From positions 1 through 23,748 of the forward strand of contig DPRS01000013.1 in the NCBI GenBank assembly GCA_003537575.1: a stretch of 23,748 nt of DNA. Reading direction: 5' to 3'. The translations under genes were made by a program, and so were the position numbers. This document shows, one piece after another, positions 1 to 8,041 of this stretch (the first letter of the stretch is position 1; the number at the start of each line of letters is the position of its first letter). Source of the stretch: Oxalobacteraceae bacterium. GTDB taxonomy: Bacteria > Pseudomonadota > Gammaproteobacteria > Burkholderiales > Burkholderiaceae_D. The notes beneath the pieces were generated by a model. The model was given only the letters and a program-made list of their open reading frames with translations. It searched no databases and was not told the origin of the DNA.

Positions 1-462
1 CACGGCGTTGGAGATGGCGTCCTGGGAAGAATTGCGACCGGTGCGGAAGATGTACTTGTTCCACTTTTCACCGGTGATGGCGTCGGCCACGGCCGGCTCC
101 ACCAGCAGGATCTTCTTGAATTCTTCGGCGATCGGCAGCATGGCCAGGGCCACGCCGGAGTGGGTCGGGCCGACGGCGATGTCGGCATTGTCGTCCTGGT
201 AGGCGGCGGTCAGCTGGGCCTTGCCGACGTCGGGCTTGCACTGGTCATCCTTGTCGATCAGCACCAGTTTGTTGCCGTTGACGGCCATGCTGCCCTTGGT
301 GGCATAGTCCAGGCCCAGTTGCAGGCCGACCTGGGTTTGCTTGGCGTAGGCTTCCAGGATGCCGGTCTTGCAGTAAATGTGGGCGATCTTGATGTCCTTC
401 GCTTGTACGGAAGCAGCGCAGCACATGACAGCAAGGGCGGATACTACGTGACGTCTCATCAT
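1..462 (-). CDS. ABC transporter periplasmic substrate-binding protein, Liv/HAAT type (partial, N-terminal 154 residues)
   Basis: Periplasmic receptor that would deliver an amino acid or related small solute to an ABC importer. The reading frame is open from the ATG at 462 to the window edge, so the C-terminal part is missing. The translation begins MMRRHVVSALAVMCCAASVQA, apart from its last residues a typical Sec signal peptide (basic start, hydrophobic core, AxA-like cleavage), followed by KDIKIAHIYCKTG and, further on, VGPTHSGVALAMLPIAEEF, which fits the first lobe of the Peripla_BP_6 (LivJ/LivK) family. A purine-rich GAGGAAAAG lies a few bases upstream of the ATG. A second ATG directly after the first (459) is an equally possible start. 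Transcribed leftwards, away from topB's 3' end. The ligand cannot be told from this fragment. Confidence 0.85.
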   Translation of the reverse strand, partial: MMRRHVVSALAVMCCAASVQAKDIKIAHIYCKTGILEAYAKQTQVGLQLGLDYATKGSMAVNGNKLVLIDKDDQCKPDVGKAQLTAAYQDDNADIAVGPTHSGVALAMLPIAEEFKKILLVEPAVADAITGEKWNKYIFRTGRNSSQDAISNAV

Positions 463-944
463 CTTCTTTTCCTCTTGGTGGGTTGAATCAATCGAAAATT
501 TGCAAGCTTTCTGTAGAAGATCAGCATTGCTGCGGCTCTGTCAACAGATGGAAATGGTCAGCGTATTTTTTTGCCGACAATTTCACTTTTTCTTACATTT
601 GAATATTTCTCTGCGTTCGAATCGGTTTTGCCTCTTCGTTCCTGTGGCTCTCTGTTTGGGAAAGCCTTGAGGTACGCCAACACGCAAGTATGTGTCAGGC
701 GGACGTTATCAACGCGGAGCAATGAAGGGATAACATTGTTGGCTTTAAATTGTGCGCCGCATCAATACGGCGTGCATTATAGCCATAATGTCAACTTTCA
801 GATAGTTCTGCATCTCCTCGGGAAATTTGAGCTATCGCAAATTTCCCTTCTCGCTCTTTCTTGTTTCAATGCATTCTAAGGATGCTTACTTAAACAAGAT
901 TTAATTTTTACGAGGAATTTGCAGGCAACCGACTGGCCGTTCGG
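463..944. other. Intergenic region upstream of the binding-protein gene; no gene seen
   Basis: 482 bp between topB's stop and the start of the leftward binding-protein gene, visibly richer in A+T than its surroundings. A 102-codon open frame at 571-879 (+) lacks family resemblance and a convincing ribosome site, so I do not call it. On the minus strand a perfect TTGACA (complement of 539-544) lies about 80 bp before the binding-protein start, but no good -10 is found at 16-18 bp, so the promoter is not settled. A long leader or a regulated promoter is possible. Confidence 0.5.
820..847. repeat. Perfect 10-bp inverted repeat
   Basis: GGGAAATTTG (820-829) and CAAATTTCCC (838-847) are exact reverse complements around an 8-nt loop. 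On the plus strand the following bases are pyrimidine-rich (ttctcgctctttcttg) but contain no clean T-run. It lies about 100 bp past topB's stop, so it may be a transcript-end hairpin, or it may be a dyad operator for the leftward binding-protein gene. Confidence 0.55.
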
Positions 945-3569
945 CTAGGCGGCTGCTTTTTTGGTGGCAGTTTTTTTGGCAGGCGCCTTTTTAGCGACGG
1001 CTTTTTTCAATGGAACTTTGGCGGCGACCTTTTCTGCCGGTGCCGCAGCTTGATCGGCGGACTTGTCAGCCTTGCTCTTGGCGGGTGCCTTGGCCTTGCG
1101 CTCTTCGAACTCGAAACTGACCTTGCCATCCTTGCCGCGCACCAGGAAAGCCTTGAAGGGGCGGCGCGTACGCTGGGACACGAACCCTGGCAGCAAATCG
1201 GTTTTGCCTTCATTGAGCAGTTTGGCCATCTGTTCCGGCAGGATTTCCTGTTGCAGAATGATGCGGCCGCTGCGGAAGTCGCAAGCCTTGGGCTTGGCGA
1301 CGGTCTTTTCGCAGACATAGGCCAGGCCCATTTCATAGACGCCGCTGCCGCATTTCGGGCAGGGTCCGAGCGGAGTCTGGCCGCTGAAGTCGACGCCTTC
1401 GGCATTCTCGTCGTCTTCCTGGTTCTGGCCGAAATCGAATTCGAGCTTGAAGTTATTGTGCTCTTCGTCGCGCACGATCTTCAGGATGGCGGCAAACGGC
1501 CTGCCCATCTTCGAGCGGAAGCCCTGCAGCGGGCCGATCTCGCGCCGGGCCAGCAACTCTTCCACTTCGCTGACTTCGAACTGGCGGCTGCCCGGCGTCT
1601 TCGACATCGAGAACTCGCACTTGGTGCAGGCAAAGCGGCGATAGTTTTCCTTGACCACGCCGCCGCAATTCGGGCAAGGCGTCTTCAGGGTGGCGTAATC
1701 GCCGGGGATGGTGTCGTTGTCGTATTCCTTGGCGCGCTTGACGATGATCTGCGTCATTTGCGCGATTTCGCGCATGAATTCCTCGCGGCTGATTTTGCCG
1801 CGTTCCATTTGCGCGAGCTTGTATTCCCATTCGCCGGTCAGCTCGGGCGCGGTCAATTCTTCCACGCCCAGGCCGCGCAACAGCGTCATCAGCTGGAAGG
1901 CCTTGGCGGTCGGAATCAGTTCGCGGCCTTCGCGCAACAGGTATTTTTCATTGAGCAGACCTTCGATGATGGCCGCGCGCGTGGCCGGAGTACCGAGGCC
2001 TTTGCCGGCCATCGCTTCGCGCAGTTCTTCATCATCGACCAGCTTGCCGGCGCCCTCCATGGCCGACAGCAGCGTGGCTTCCGAGTAGCGCGCGGGCGGT
2101 TTGGTCACCAGGGCGTAGGGTTCGATCTTGTCGGTTTTGACGGTTTCTCCCTTGGCGACCGGCACCAGGATTTTGGCATTGTCTTCCTCTTTTCCGGAAG
2201 CCGCTTCCTTGCCATAAATGGCCAGCCAGCCAGAATTGGTCATGACCTTGCCTTCGGATTTGAACTGATGTCCGGAGACTTCGGTGAAACGCGTGGTGAC
2301 CTGGAATTCGGCGGCAGGGAAAAACACCGCCATGAAACGGCGCGTGACCAGGTCGTAGAGCTTTTGCTCGGGTTCCGACAAGTTCTTTGGCGCCTGGGTG
2401 GTCGGGATGATGGCGAAGTGATCGCTGATCTTGGTGTTGTCGAAAATCCGCTTGTTCGGCTTGACCCAGTCCTTGTTCAGGATTTGCTTGGCGAACTGGT
2501 GATAGTTGTTGTTCTCCGCAACCGTTTCCAGCGTCTGCTTGACGGTCGCAATGTAATCTTCAGGCAGGTGGCGCGAATCGGTACGCGGATAGGTCAGCAC
2601 CTTGTGCTTTTCGTACAGGGCTTGCGCCAGGCCGAGCGTATTCTTGGCCGAGAAGCCGAAGCGGGCATTGGCTTCGCGCTGCAGGCTGGTCAGGTCGAAC
2701 AGCGCCGGCGCCATTTGCGTGGTCGGCTTGGATTCCTCGGTGACCGTGCCCGGCTTGCCGCGGCAGGCGGCGACAATCGATTCTGCGGCCGCTTTGCTCC
2801 ACAGGCGTTCGGGCCTTTTTTCAGGATCGGTTTCGTCCTTCTTGTGTTTGGTATCGAGCCAGCGGCCTTCATAGATGCCGGCGGCGCAGACGAATTCGGC
2901 GCGCACTTCCCAATAGTCGCGCGGCACGAACTTCTTGATCTTTTCCTCGCGCTCGACCACGATCGACAAGGTCGGCGTCTGCACGCGGCCCACCGTAGTG
3001 AGGTAAAAGCCGCCTTCCTTGGAATTGAAGGCGGTCATGGCGCGGGTACCGTTAATGCCAATCAGCCAATCGGCTTCGCTGCGGCAGCGCGCGGCATCGG
3101 CCAGCGGCAGCATATCCTCGTCTTTACGCAAATGCTTGAAGCCGTCACGGATGGCGCCCGGCGTCATGGATTGCAGCCACAAGCGCTGGATCGGCTGTTT
3201 CGCTTTTGCGTATTGCGCGATCAGGCGAAAGATCAGTTCTCCCTCGCGCCCGGCGTCGCATGCATTGATCAGGCCGGTGACATCCTTACGCTTGATCAGC
3301 TTGTTCAGCACCTTCAGGCGCGACTCAGTCTTGGCGATCGGATTCAGGGCGAAGTGCGGCGGAATCATCGGCAAATGGGTGAAGGTCCATTTGCCGCGCT
3401 TGACGTCATATTCTTCCGGCACGCCGATTTCGACCAGATGGCCGACTGCCGACGACAGAATATATTCGTCGGACTCGAAATACTCATCGTGCTTGGTAAA
3501 GCCGCCGAGTGTCTTCGCGATATCGTTGGCGACAGAAGGCTTCTCGGCAATGATGAGAGTTTTAGTCAT
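945..3569 (-). CDS. topB: DNA topoisomerase III (type IA) with zinc-ribbon repeats and Lys/Ala-rich tail
   Basis: Type IA topoisomerase that cuts one strand through a 5'-phosphotyrosine link and decatenates or relaxes DNA. The Toprim domain comes first (TLIIAEKPSVA, then DAGREGELIF, the topo III version of the acidic motif). The catalytic tyrosine sits in VLTYPRTDSR at residue 327, practically the position of E. coli TopB Tyr328. Two C-terminal zinc ribbons follow (CPNCGG..CTKCEF and CPKCGSG..CEK). The last 50 or so residues are a Lys/Ala/Pro-rich, histone-H1-like tail (AKKAPAKKTATKKAAA). I start at the ATG at 3569 (874 aa) because MTKTLIIAEKPS matches the family N-terminus; a frame-open start at 3617 adds 16 atypical residues. 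It is the last gene of the LysM-dprA-smg-topB run. A long antisense open frame across it is a codon-bias shadow. Confidence 0.96.
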   Translation of the reverse strand: MTKTLIIAEKPSVANDIAKTLGGFTKHDEYFESDEYILSSAVGHLVEIGVPEEYDVKRGKWTFTHLPMIPPHFALNPIAKTESRLKVLNKLIKRKDVTGLINACDAGREGELIFRLIAQYAKAKQPIQRLWLQSMTPGAIRDGFKHLRKDEDMLPLADAARCRSEADWLIGINGTRAMTAFNSKEGGFYLTTVGRVQTPTLSIVVEREEKIKKFVPRDYWEVRAEFVCAAGIYEGRWLDTKHKKDETDPEKRPERLWSKAAAESIVAACRGKPGTVTEESKPTTQMAPALFDLTSLQREANARFGFSAKNTLGLAQALYEKHKVLTYPRTDSRHLPEDYIATVKQTLETVAENNNYHQFAKQILNKDWVKPNKRIFDNTKISDHFAIIPTTQAPKNLSEPEQKLYDLVTRRFMAVFFPAAEFQVTTRFTEVSGHQFKSEGKVMTNSGWLAIYGKEAASGKEEDNAKILVPVAKGETVKTDKIEPYALVTKPPARYSEATLLSAMEGAGKLVDDEELREAMAGKGLGTPATRAAIIEGLLNEKYLLREGRELIPTAKAFQLMTLLRGLGVEELTAPELTGEWEYKLAQMERGKISREEFMREIAQMTQIIVKRAKEYDNDTIPGDYATLKTPCPNCGGVVKENYRRFACTKCEFSMSKTPGSRQFEVSEVEELLARREIGPLQGFRSKMGRPFAAILKIVRDEEHNNFKLEFDFGQNQEDDENAEGVDFSGQTPLGPCPKCGSGVYEMGLAYVCEKTVAKPKACDFRSGRIILQQEILPEQMAKLLNEGKTDLLPGFVSQRTRRPFKAFLVRGKDGKVSFEFEERKAKAPAKSKADKSADQAAAPAEKVAAKVPLKKAVAKKAPAKKTATKKAAA

Positions 3570-3887
3570 AAATCCATTCTCGTGTGATATGCGGCGCGAC
3601 GCGTCGTCTGCCAACATGGACAGCGACCAGGCTGGAGTGTTGCTGCTTTTATGGGTAGAAACAGACTCACGTTCGGCCAGGGCTAGTTGTCAAGCCTCTG
3701 ACAATCTGGCAATTAGCGGCCAATGATAAGCGCGTTCTGGCAGAAACCGCAAGCCGGAGAGACAGGCAGTCTCTTCCGGCGCGATAAAATTATGAAAATG
3801 GAAATGTCTGTCGGGGACAGAAGCCGCACCTTGAAGATAGCGCGGATGGAGGGAGAGGCAATTAATGTGAGTAATTAATGCGAGCTA
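3570..3887. other. smg-topB intergenic region
   Basis: 318 bp between the smg stop and the topB start. It holds a hairpin at 3753-3780 and the end of a 13-bp tandem repeat next to smg, both listed separately. No plausible small gene was found on either strand. The topB ribosome-binding region is poor (only a GAGA about ten bases before the ATG). Whether topB has its own promoter here could not be decided by eye. Confidence 0.5.
3753..3780 (-). terminator. Hairpin downstream of smg, possible weak terminator or attenuator
   Basis: GCCGGAGAGAC (3753-3763) pairs with GTCTCTTCCGGC (3769-3780) around a 5-nt loop, with one bulged base, giving a stable GC-rich stem. Read in the direction of smg transcription it is followed by TTGCGGTTTC, not a proper U-run, so strong intrinsic termination is unlikely. 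It may reduce read-through from smg into topB or mark an RNA processing site. Confidence 0.35.
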
Positions 3888-3899
3888 TTAATGCAAGAG
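3861..3899. repeat. Three tandem 13-bp repeats overlapping the end of smg
   Basis: ATTAATGTGAGTA, ATTAATGCGAGCT and ATTAATGCAAGAG follow each other without gap at 3861, 3874 and 3887; all share ATTAATG in phase. The third copy contains the smg stop codon and its last codons. Probably a small local slippage expansion; a regulatory role is not supported by anything else seen. Confidence 0.6.
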
Positions 3900-4367
3900 T
3901 CGGGCAGTCGTGTTTTCATTGTCCCAGAACAGCTCATCGAACATCAAGCCATCCGGCTCCTTACCCTGGCTCCATAAAACCATCAGCACAATGACTTTCA
4001 GCTTGTCCAGCGAAAGCCTGCGGTCGCTTGCAGCGAGTGCACGTTCGACCACGATTTCGCGCTGGATCGGATCGAGCAGCTTGGCGGATTCGAGAAATTG
4101 AATGAATCCCACTGCAGCGGTGCCCAGCACTTCAAGTTCCTGTTGCGCATAGAAACGCATGCCGCCGGAGGAAAAAGTGGCTTGCTCCGGATAACGGTGG
4201 GAAAAGTCGTTGGTGGTCTTGTCAAGGTCGGTCAGCCAGCCCAGTGCCTTGTTGATTTCATCGTCTTCAAAACCTATCGCCGATAGTTTCTTGACCAGTG
4301 CCTCCGGGTCCGGGCAGGCATCGGGACGATAGTAAGTTTCGTAGAGGTAAACAAGGACGTCAAACAT
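3888..4367 (-). CDS. smg: Smg family protein (DUF494)
   Basis: A 159-residue small acidic protein of the Smg/DUF494 family, whose genes typically lie beside dprA and a topoisomerase gene in beta- and gammaproteobacteria; its molecular function is not established. The N-terminus MFDVLVYLYETYY and the central GFEDDEINKALGWL segment are family-typical, and the length is as expected. It lies between dprA and topB on the same strand, preceded by 243 bp with possible regulatory repeats. The start ATG at 4367 is the natural one by family comparison, although no strong Shine-Dalgarno sequence is visible before it. Confidence 0.93.
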   Translation of the reverse strand: MFDVLVYLYETYYRPDACPDPEALVKKLSAIGFEDDEINKALGWLTDLDKTTNDFSHRYPEQATFSSGGMRFYAQQELEVLGTAAVGFIQFLESAKLLDPIQREIVVERALAASDRRLSLDKLKVIVLMVLWSQGKEPDGLMFDELFWDNENTTARLLH

Positions 4368-4509
4368 GGTTCTAATGTAGCCTTAAGATTGCGAAGTGAC
4401 AAGCGCTGGAAGCATCCTGCCGGGTTCATCAGTTGCGCATTGTTGACACTGATTTAAGACAACAATTCTGCAAGGATAATTTTATACGAGCTTAGAACTG
4501 CTTGTTTTC

Positions 4510-4539
4510 TTGCGATGACACTTTGCGATGACAAAGTGT
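4510..4539. repeat. Overlapping direct and inverted repeats upstream of smg
   Basis: TTGCGATGACA occurs twice (4510-4520 and 4523-4533, period 13). Overlapping it, ACACTTTG (4518-4525) and CAAAGTGT (4532-4539) form an 8-bp inverted repeat around six bases. It lies in the dprA-smg gap, so it could be a hairpin between the two cistrons or a protein site. There is no U-run on the minus strand, so it is not a classical terminator. Confidence 0.4.
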
Positions 4540-4610
4540 GAAAGGCAGGGAAGACGCGGAAAAACGGCGCGCAAGCTCAATAAAAGACTGTGCCGCGAGG
4601 AAAAAGTTCT

Positions 4611-5756
4611 CTACCGCAAGCGACGGTAAACTTCCCCCGGCAGACGTTCCACCCAGCCTTGCAATTCCAGCGTGAGCAATTGCACATGCAAGCTTGCAAT
4701 GTCTTGTCCGGCACGCTGTGCCAGCGTTTCAATATCTACGGGATCGAAGCCGAGCAGCTTCAGCAAGGGATCAGTGGACGGCTCACCGATAATATCGTTG
4801 CCGGCCGAACCGGAACCTGCGATGTGAGCGTCAGGATGGTCGTGGCCATACTCTTCCAGAATATCCTGAGCCGATTCGACCAGCTTGGCTCCTTGCTTGA
4901 TCAATTGATGACAGCCCTTGGCCAGCGGCGAATGGATGGAACCGGGAATGGCAAAGACATCGCGCCCCTGTTCGGCCGCCATGCGCGCAGTGATCAGCGA
5001 ACCCGACTCGGCGGCCGCTTCGATCACCAGCACACCGCGCGAAAGACCGCTGATGATACGGTTGCGGCGCGGGAAATTGGCGGAAATGGCAGGCATGCCC
5101 AGCGGGTATTCGCTGACGATGCAGCCCGCCGCCGCGATCTGATGCGCCAGCGCGCGGTTGCGTGCCGGGTAGACGATATCGATGCCGGTGCCGATCACCG
5201 CCACGGTGGAGCCGCCCTGGTCCGCGTGGCGCAGTGCGCCCTCGTGAGCGGCGGTATCGATGCCCAGCGCGAGGCCGGAAACAATGGTCCAACCGGCCAG
5301 GCTCAGGGCTTCGGAGAATTTTTCAGCATTGGCGATGCCTTGCGCTGTCGCATTGCGGCTGCCGACGACCGCCAGCGCCGGACGTGATAATAATTCGCTG
5401 CGGCCCTTCACATACAGCATCAGGGGTGGATCGGCGGTGTGCAAAAGGTTGGGCGGGTAATCGGTATCGGCAAGCGTAAGGATGCGATTGCCTGGCGCGC
5501 TGGCCCATTGCAGGGTCAGATCGATTTGCGCGCGAGCGACGTCGTCAGGGGAAGTCAGCAGCGCCTGGGCGATCCGCTGGGAAACGACCTCGCCCAGGGC
5601 ATGGATATCGGCGGCGAAAACATTTGCCGGCAAGCCGAAGCGGGCCAACAACTTGCGAGCGGTTTCCGGCCCGACCCCGCGTACCTGGGCGAGCCGAATC
5701 CAGTGCGCCAGCTGGTCGGCGTCCTCCGTAGGCGCTGGGCCGGTCGCACCGGTCAC
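4611..5756 (-). CDS. dprA: DNA-processing protein DprA (Smf)
   Basis: Cytoplasmic single-strand-DNA-binding protein that loads RecA onto incoming DNA during natural transformation. The 381-residue product has a helix-hairpin-helix-like start (VRGVGPETARKLL, about 25-37), then the Rossmann-like DprA core from about 125 to 300: VVGSRNAT, GLALGIDTAAHEGAL, VAVIGTGIDIVYPARN, FPRRNRIISGLSRG and SGSLITARMA are all hallmark segments. The C-terminus (about 325-381) fits the DprA winged-helix domain. The start is a GTG at 5756, nine bases after the stop of the LysM gene, with no strong Shine-Dalgarno sequence, so translation may be coupled to the upstream gene. Presence of dprA alone does not prove competence. 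Confidence 0.95.
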   Translation of the reverse strand: MTGATGPAPTEDADQLAHWIRLAQVRGVGPETARKLLARFGLPANVFAADIHALGEVVSQRIAQALLTSPDDVARAQIDLTLQWASAPGNRILTLADTDYPPNLLHTADPPLMLYVKGRSELLSRPALAVVGSRNATAQGIANAEKFSEALSLAGWTIVSGLALGIDTAAHEGALRHADQGGSTVAVIGTGIDIVYPARNRALAHQIAAAGCIVSEYPLGMPAISANFPRRNRIISGLSRGVLVIEAAAESGSLITARMAAEQGRDVFAIPGSIHSPLAKGCHQLIKQGAKLVESAQDILEEYGHDHPDAHIAGSGSAGNDIIGEPSTDPLLKLLGFDPVDIETLAQRAGQDIASLHVQLLTLELQGWVERLPGEVYRRLR

Positions 5757-5765
5757 GGCTGGTTC

Positions 5766-6839
5766 TTATTCCGGCGACTTGACGACGTCGCCGACACGCA
5801 CGGTATCGGTCACCTGCATGATCAGCGCATAGGAAATATTGTCGAACACGCGGAATACGAACAGTGCGCCGTACTTTTCATCGGGCAGCTTGATCATTTC
5901 CCTGGTATCGGTGCGGTCCTTGATGAAACCGCCATAGCGGTACAGCTCCAGCACGGTGCCCATATCGATGCCGTCGCGAGCACCGCGATTGATCGACACG
6001 ATCTGGTTTTGGCCGGCATGGATAACGCCGCCATAGATCGAAACGATGCGCGCTGCCACCGGCTTTTCCGGCTCATGCGGAACGTAATTCAGCAAAGGAG
6101 TCGGCGGTACCGGTACCAGGCGGTCGCCCACGCCCATTTCTTCCTTCGAATTGACCACGGTGAAGACATGCGCTTCATTAGCCGACTTTGCGGCCTGGGT
6201 CAGTTTCAGGGTGCCGAGGTAGGCGGCTTCATAGCCGATCACTTGACGGGTATCGGGGTCGATCAGCGGCTTGCCGGGTCTGAATGCCTGGAACGAGGTG
6301 CCGTCCTGCAAATTACCACTGACATACGCCTTGTCATTCTTGCCGAGATTGACCCGGCCTTCTTCGGTGGCGACGATGCGCGGCGTTCCGTTCAACTGGT
6401 CCAGCGTGACGATCAGCGGTTGTGACAGGAAAGGCTCGATTACGCCGGAAGGAATCGCTGGTACGGCATCCTGGCCCATTCCTTCGATGCGTACCTGCGG
6501 CGACAAGCGCACAGTGCCTCCCGTGCCGGCGCTGCCGACCGGCTTGCCCAGGCTCAGGCGGCCGGTGGCACGGTCGAAATAGACGATCTGGCCCGGATAA
6601 ATCCAGTGCGGGTTCTTGATCTGGTCACGGTTCAAGCCCCAGACTTGCGGCCAGCACCACGGATGCTGCAGAAATTTCCCGGAGATATCCCACAGTGTGT
6701 CGCCGCGTACGACCTGGTGAGAATCCGGCGCGTTCGCCTTGAACTCGCATTTTTTTGCGGCCATGGCAGCCGGTGCAAAAAGAGTGGTAGAAGCCGCGAC
6801 GAAAGCGAGGGAAACGACTGCTGTGCTAAAATTTTTCAT
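5766..6839 (-). CDS. Secreted LysM-domain protein
   Basis: A 357-residue exported protein. It starts with a signal peptide ending AAMAA (about residues 1-28), followed by one LysM module at about 41-88 (HQVVRGDTLWDIS..WIYPGQIVYF), which in this family binds peptidoglycan glycan chains. The remaining 260 residues are a conserved region of unknown function seen in betaproteobacterial LysM proteins encoded next to dprA; no catalytic motif was recognised. It is the first gene of the leftward operon, with a near-consensus promoter and a leader of roughly 65 nt; a short purine stretch (GGAT) precedes the ATG. A role in cell-envelope maintenance is inference from the LysM module. Confidence 0.88.
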   Translation of the reverse strand: MKNFSTAVVSLAFVAASTTLFAPAAMAAKKCEFKANAPDSHQVVRGDTLWDISGKFLQHPWCWPQVWGLNRDQIKNPHWIYPGQIVYFDRATGRLSLGKPVGSAGTGGTVRLSPQVRIEGMGQDAVPAIPSGVIEPFLSQPLIVTLDQLNGTPRIVATEEGRVNLGKNDKAYVSGNLQDGTSFQAFRPGKPLIDPDTRQVIGYEAAYLGTLKLTQAAKSANEAHVFTVVNSKEEMGVGDRLVPVPPTPLLNYVPHEPEKPVAARIVSIYGGVIHAGQNQIVSINRGARDGIDMGTVLELYRYGGFIKDRTDTREMIKLPDEKYGALFVFRVFDNISYALIMQVTDTVRVGDVVKSPE

Positions 6840-6911
6840 GGTTTATCCAATGAATGTGGCCAGATTTTCACTTTTGGTAAGGCGTAGCCACAGCATGTTG
6901 CCTGTGCACCG

Positions 6912-6940
6912 ATTACATGACACATGGAAACAGTTGTCAA
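6912..6940 (-). promoter_or_regulatory. Sigma-70 promoter of the LysM-dprA-smg-topB operon
   Basis: On the minus strand TTGACA (complement of 6935-6940, 6/6) is followed after exactly 17 bp by TGTAAT (complement of 6912-6917, 5/6). Transcription would begin near 6905, about 65 nt before the LysM start codon. This is the best housekeeping promoter in the window. The divergent def gene starts 85 bp to the right of the -35 box; a TATACT at 6987-6992 is a possible def -10, but without a matching -35. Confidence 0.75.
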
Positions 6941-7024
6941 TTTGAATCAAATTCTGCACATAAATCCTTGAACTAGCAAGAGAAAATATACTCTTAACTT
7001 GCAGCATTGTTGCGCAAAAGCCGT

Positions 7025-7561
7025 ATGTCCTTACTAAATATTCTCCGATATCCCGATCCGCGCCTGCATAAGGTCGCCAAGCCCGTGACTGTTTTCGATG
7101 CACGCCTGAAGCGTCTCGTCGCCGATATGGCCGAGACGATGTACGACGCTCCCGGCGTCGGTCTGGCCGCAACCCAGATCGATGTGCATGAACAAGTCAT
7201 CGTCATCGACACTTCGGAAACGCACGATGCGCTGCAAGTCTTCATCAATCCGCAAATCGTCTGGTCTAGTGCGGAGAAACGCATCTATGACGAAGGCTGC
7301 CTGTCGGTTCCCGGTATTTATGACGGCGTCGAGCGCCCGGCACAAGTACGAGTCAAGGCGCTGGATATCGAGGGCAAGCCTTTCGAAATCGATGCCGACG
7401 ATTTGCTGGCGGTATGCATCCAGCACGAAATCGACCATTTGAAGGGCAAGGTCTTCGTCGAATACCTTTCACCTCTGAAGCGCAACCGCATCAAGACCAA
7501 GCTGCTGAAAGAAGAAAAGGAAATGCAGCGCAGCCGGCAAAAAGCTGTCGGCGCGCGCTAG
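7025..7561 (+). CDS. def: Peptide deformylase
   Basis: Metalloenzyme that removes the formyl group from the N-terminal methionine of new proteins. The 178-residue product shows the three deformylase motifs: GVGLAATQ (44-51), EGCLS (90-94, metal ligand Cys92) and HEIDH (134-138, His134 and His138 as ligands, Glu135 catalytic), in register with E. coli Cys90/His132/His136. I use ATG 7025 because MSLLNILRYPDPRL is the family N-terminus; an in-frame TTG at 7007 would add six residues. It is transcribed away from the LysM operon. Unusually, fmt does not follow directly but lies 5.8 kb downstream. Confidence 0.97.
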   Translation: MSLLNILRYPDPRLHKVAKPVTVFDARLKRLVADMAETMYDAPGVGLAATQIDVHEQVIVIDTSETHDALQVFINPQIVWSSAEKRIYDEGCLSVPGIYDGVERPAQVRVKALDIEGKPFEIDADDLLAVCIQHEIDHLKGKVFVEYLSPLKRNRIKTKLLKEEKEMQRSRQKAVGAR

Positions 7562-7606
7562 TCCAGCTCAGCCCAGAGGCGCCGCCCCGATTATCCTGCC
7601 GCTCAT

Positions 7607-8041
7607 TTACTTGAGCCTGACGCTCATGTGATGGCTGCTGAGGATGAATCCCTTGTTCAGATAAAGCCGGTGCGCATCGTGACGCTGGTGGCCGGTGTCC
7701 AGGTGCACCTCGTCGCACCCTGACTGGCGCCCCTGCTCCAGCAGCCAATCCAGCAGCGCGCTGCCCAGGCCCAGCCGCTTCATTTCCGGGTGAGTAATCA
7801 GATCGTCGATGTACAGTACCTTGCCCCAGGCAAGGAAATTGGCGACGCGATAACCGGCGGCGGCGGCAACCTGGCCTTCGATTTCCACCTTGGCGATGCG
7901 GTAGCCTTGTGCGGCCTGAATACGCACTCGCTCGACAAATGTTTGCTCATCCAGATGCGGCCGCAGAAAAGTGAAAATGCCAAAGCAGCGCGCAAGTGTC
8001 GCCGTGTCGTTCAGATCGGCTTGCGTGATGACGTGCTTCAT
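7607..8041 (-). CDS. GNAT family N-acetyltransferase
   Basis: A 144-residue protein with the GNAT fold, expected to move an acetyl group from acetyl-CoA to an amine. The acetyl-CoA loop is seen in RLGLGSALLDWLLEQG (the R/Q-x-x-G-x-G/A motif), preceded by the beta-4 segment VLYIDDLITHPEM and followed by YLNKGFILSSHHM, the usual C-terminal strand with Tyr. The start at 8041 is fixed by an ATGA overlap with the stop of the upstream gene and a GGAG about nine bases before it, so the two are probably translationally coupled. A longer frame extending to 8317 is the out-of-frame shadow of the neighbour. Substrate unknown. It converges on def with only 45 bp between. Confidence 0.86.
   Translation of the reverse strand: MKHVITQADLNDTATLARCFGIFTFLRPHLDEQTFVERVRIQAAQGYRIAKVEIEGQVAAAAGYRVANFLAWGKVLYIDDLITHPEMKRLGLGSALLDWLLEQGRQSGCDEVHLDTGHQRHDAHRLYLNKGFILSSHHMSVRLK

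Noticed and set aside
571..879. 102-codon plus-strand frame left of topB
   Set aside because: No ribosome site, no recognisable domain and atypical codon use; better seen as AT-rich regulatory DNA.
1050..3587. 845-codon open frame on the plus strand opposite topB
   Set aside because: It mirrors topB codon by codon; the opposite frame of GC-biased genes stays open by codon bias. No family motif or ribosome site, while topB has all catalytic motifs.
3857..3875. GCAATTAATGTGAGT resembles the CRP-site region of the E. coli lac promoter
   Set aside because: Only one half (TGTGA) is present, the opposing TCACA half-site is missing, and it lies at the 3' end of smg inside a tandem repeat, so the likeness is most likely chance.
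4611..5756. dprA and a possible mobile-DNA or competence island
   Set aside because: dprA sits in its normal conserved place with smg and topB; no other competence or integrase gene is present.
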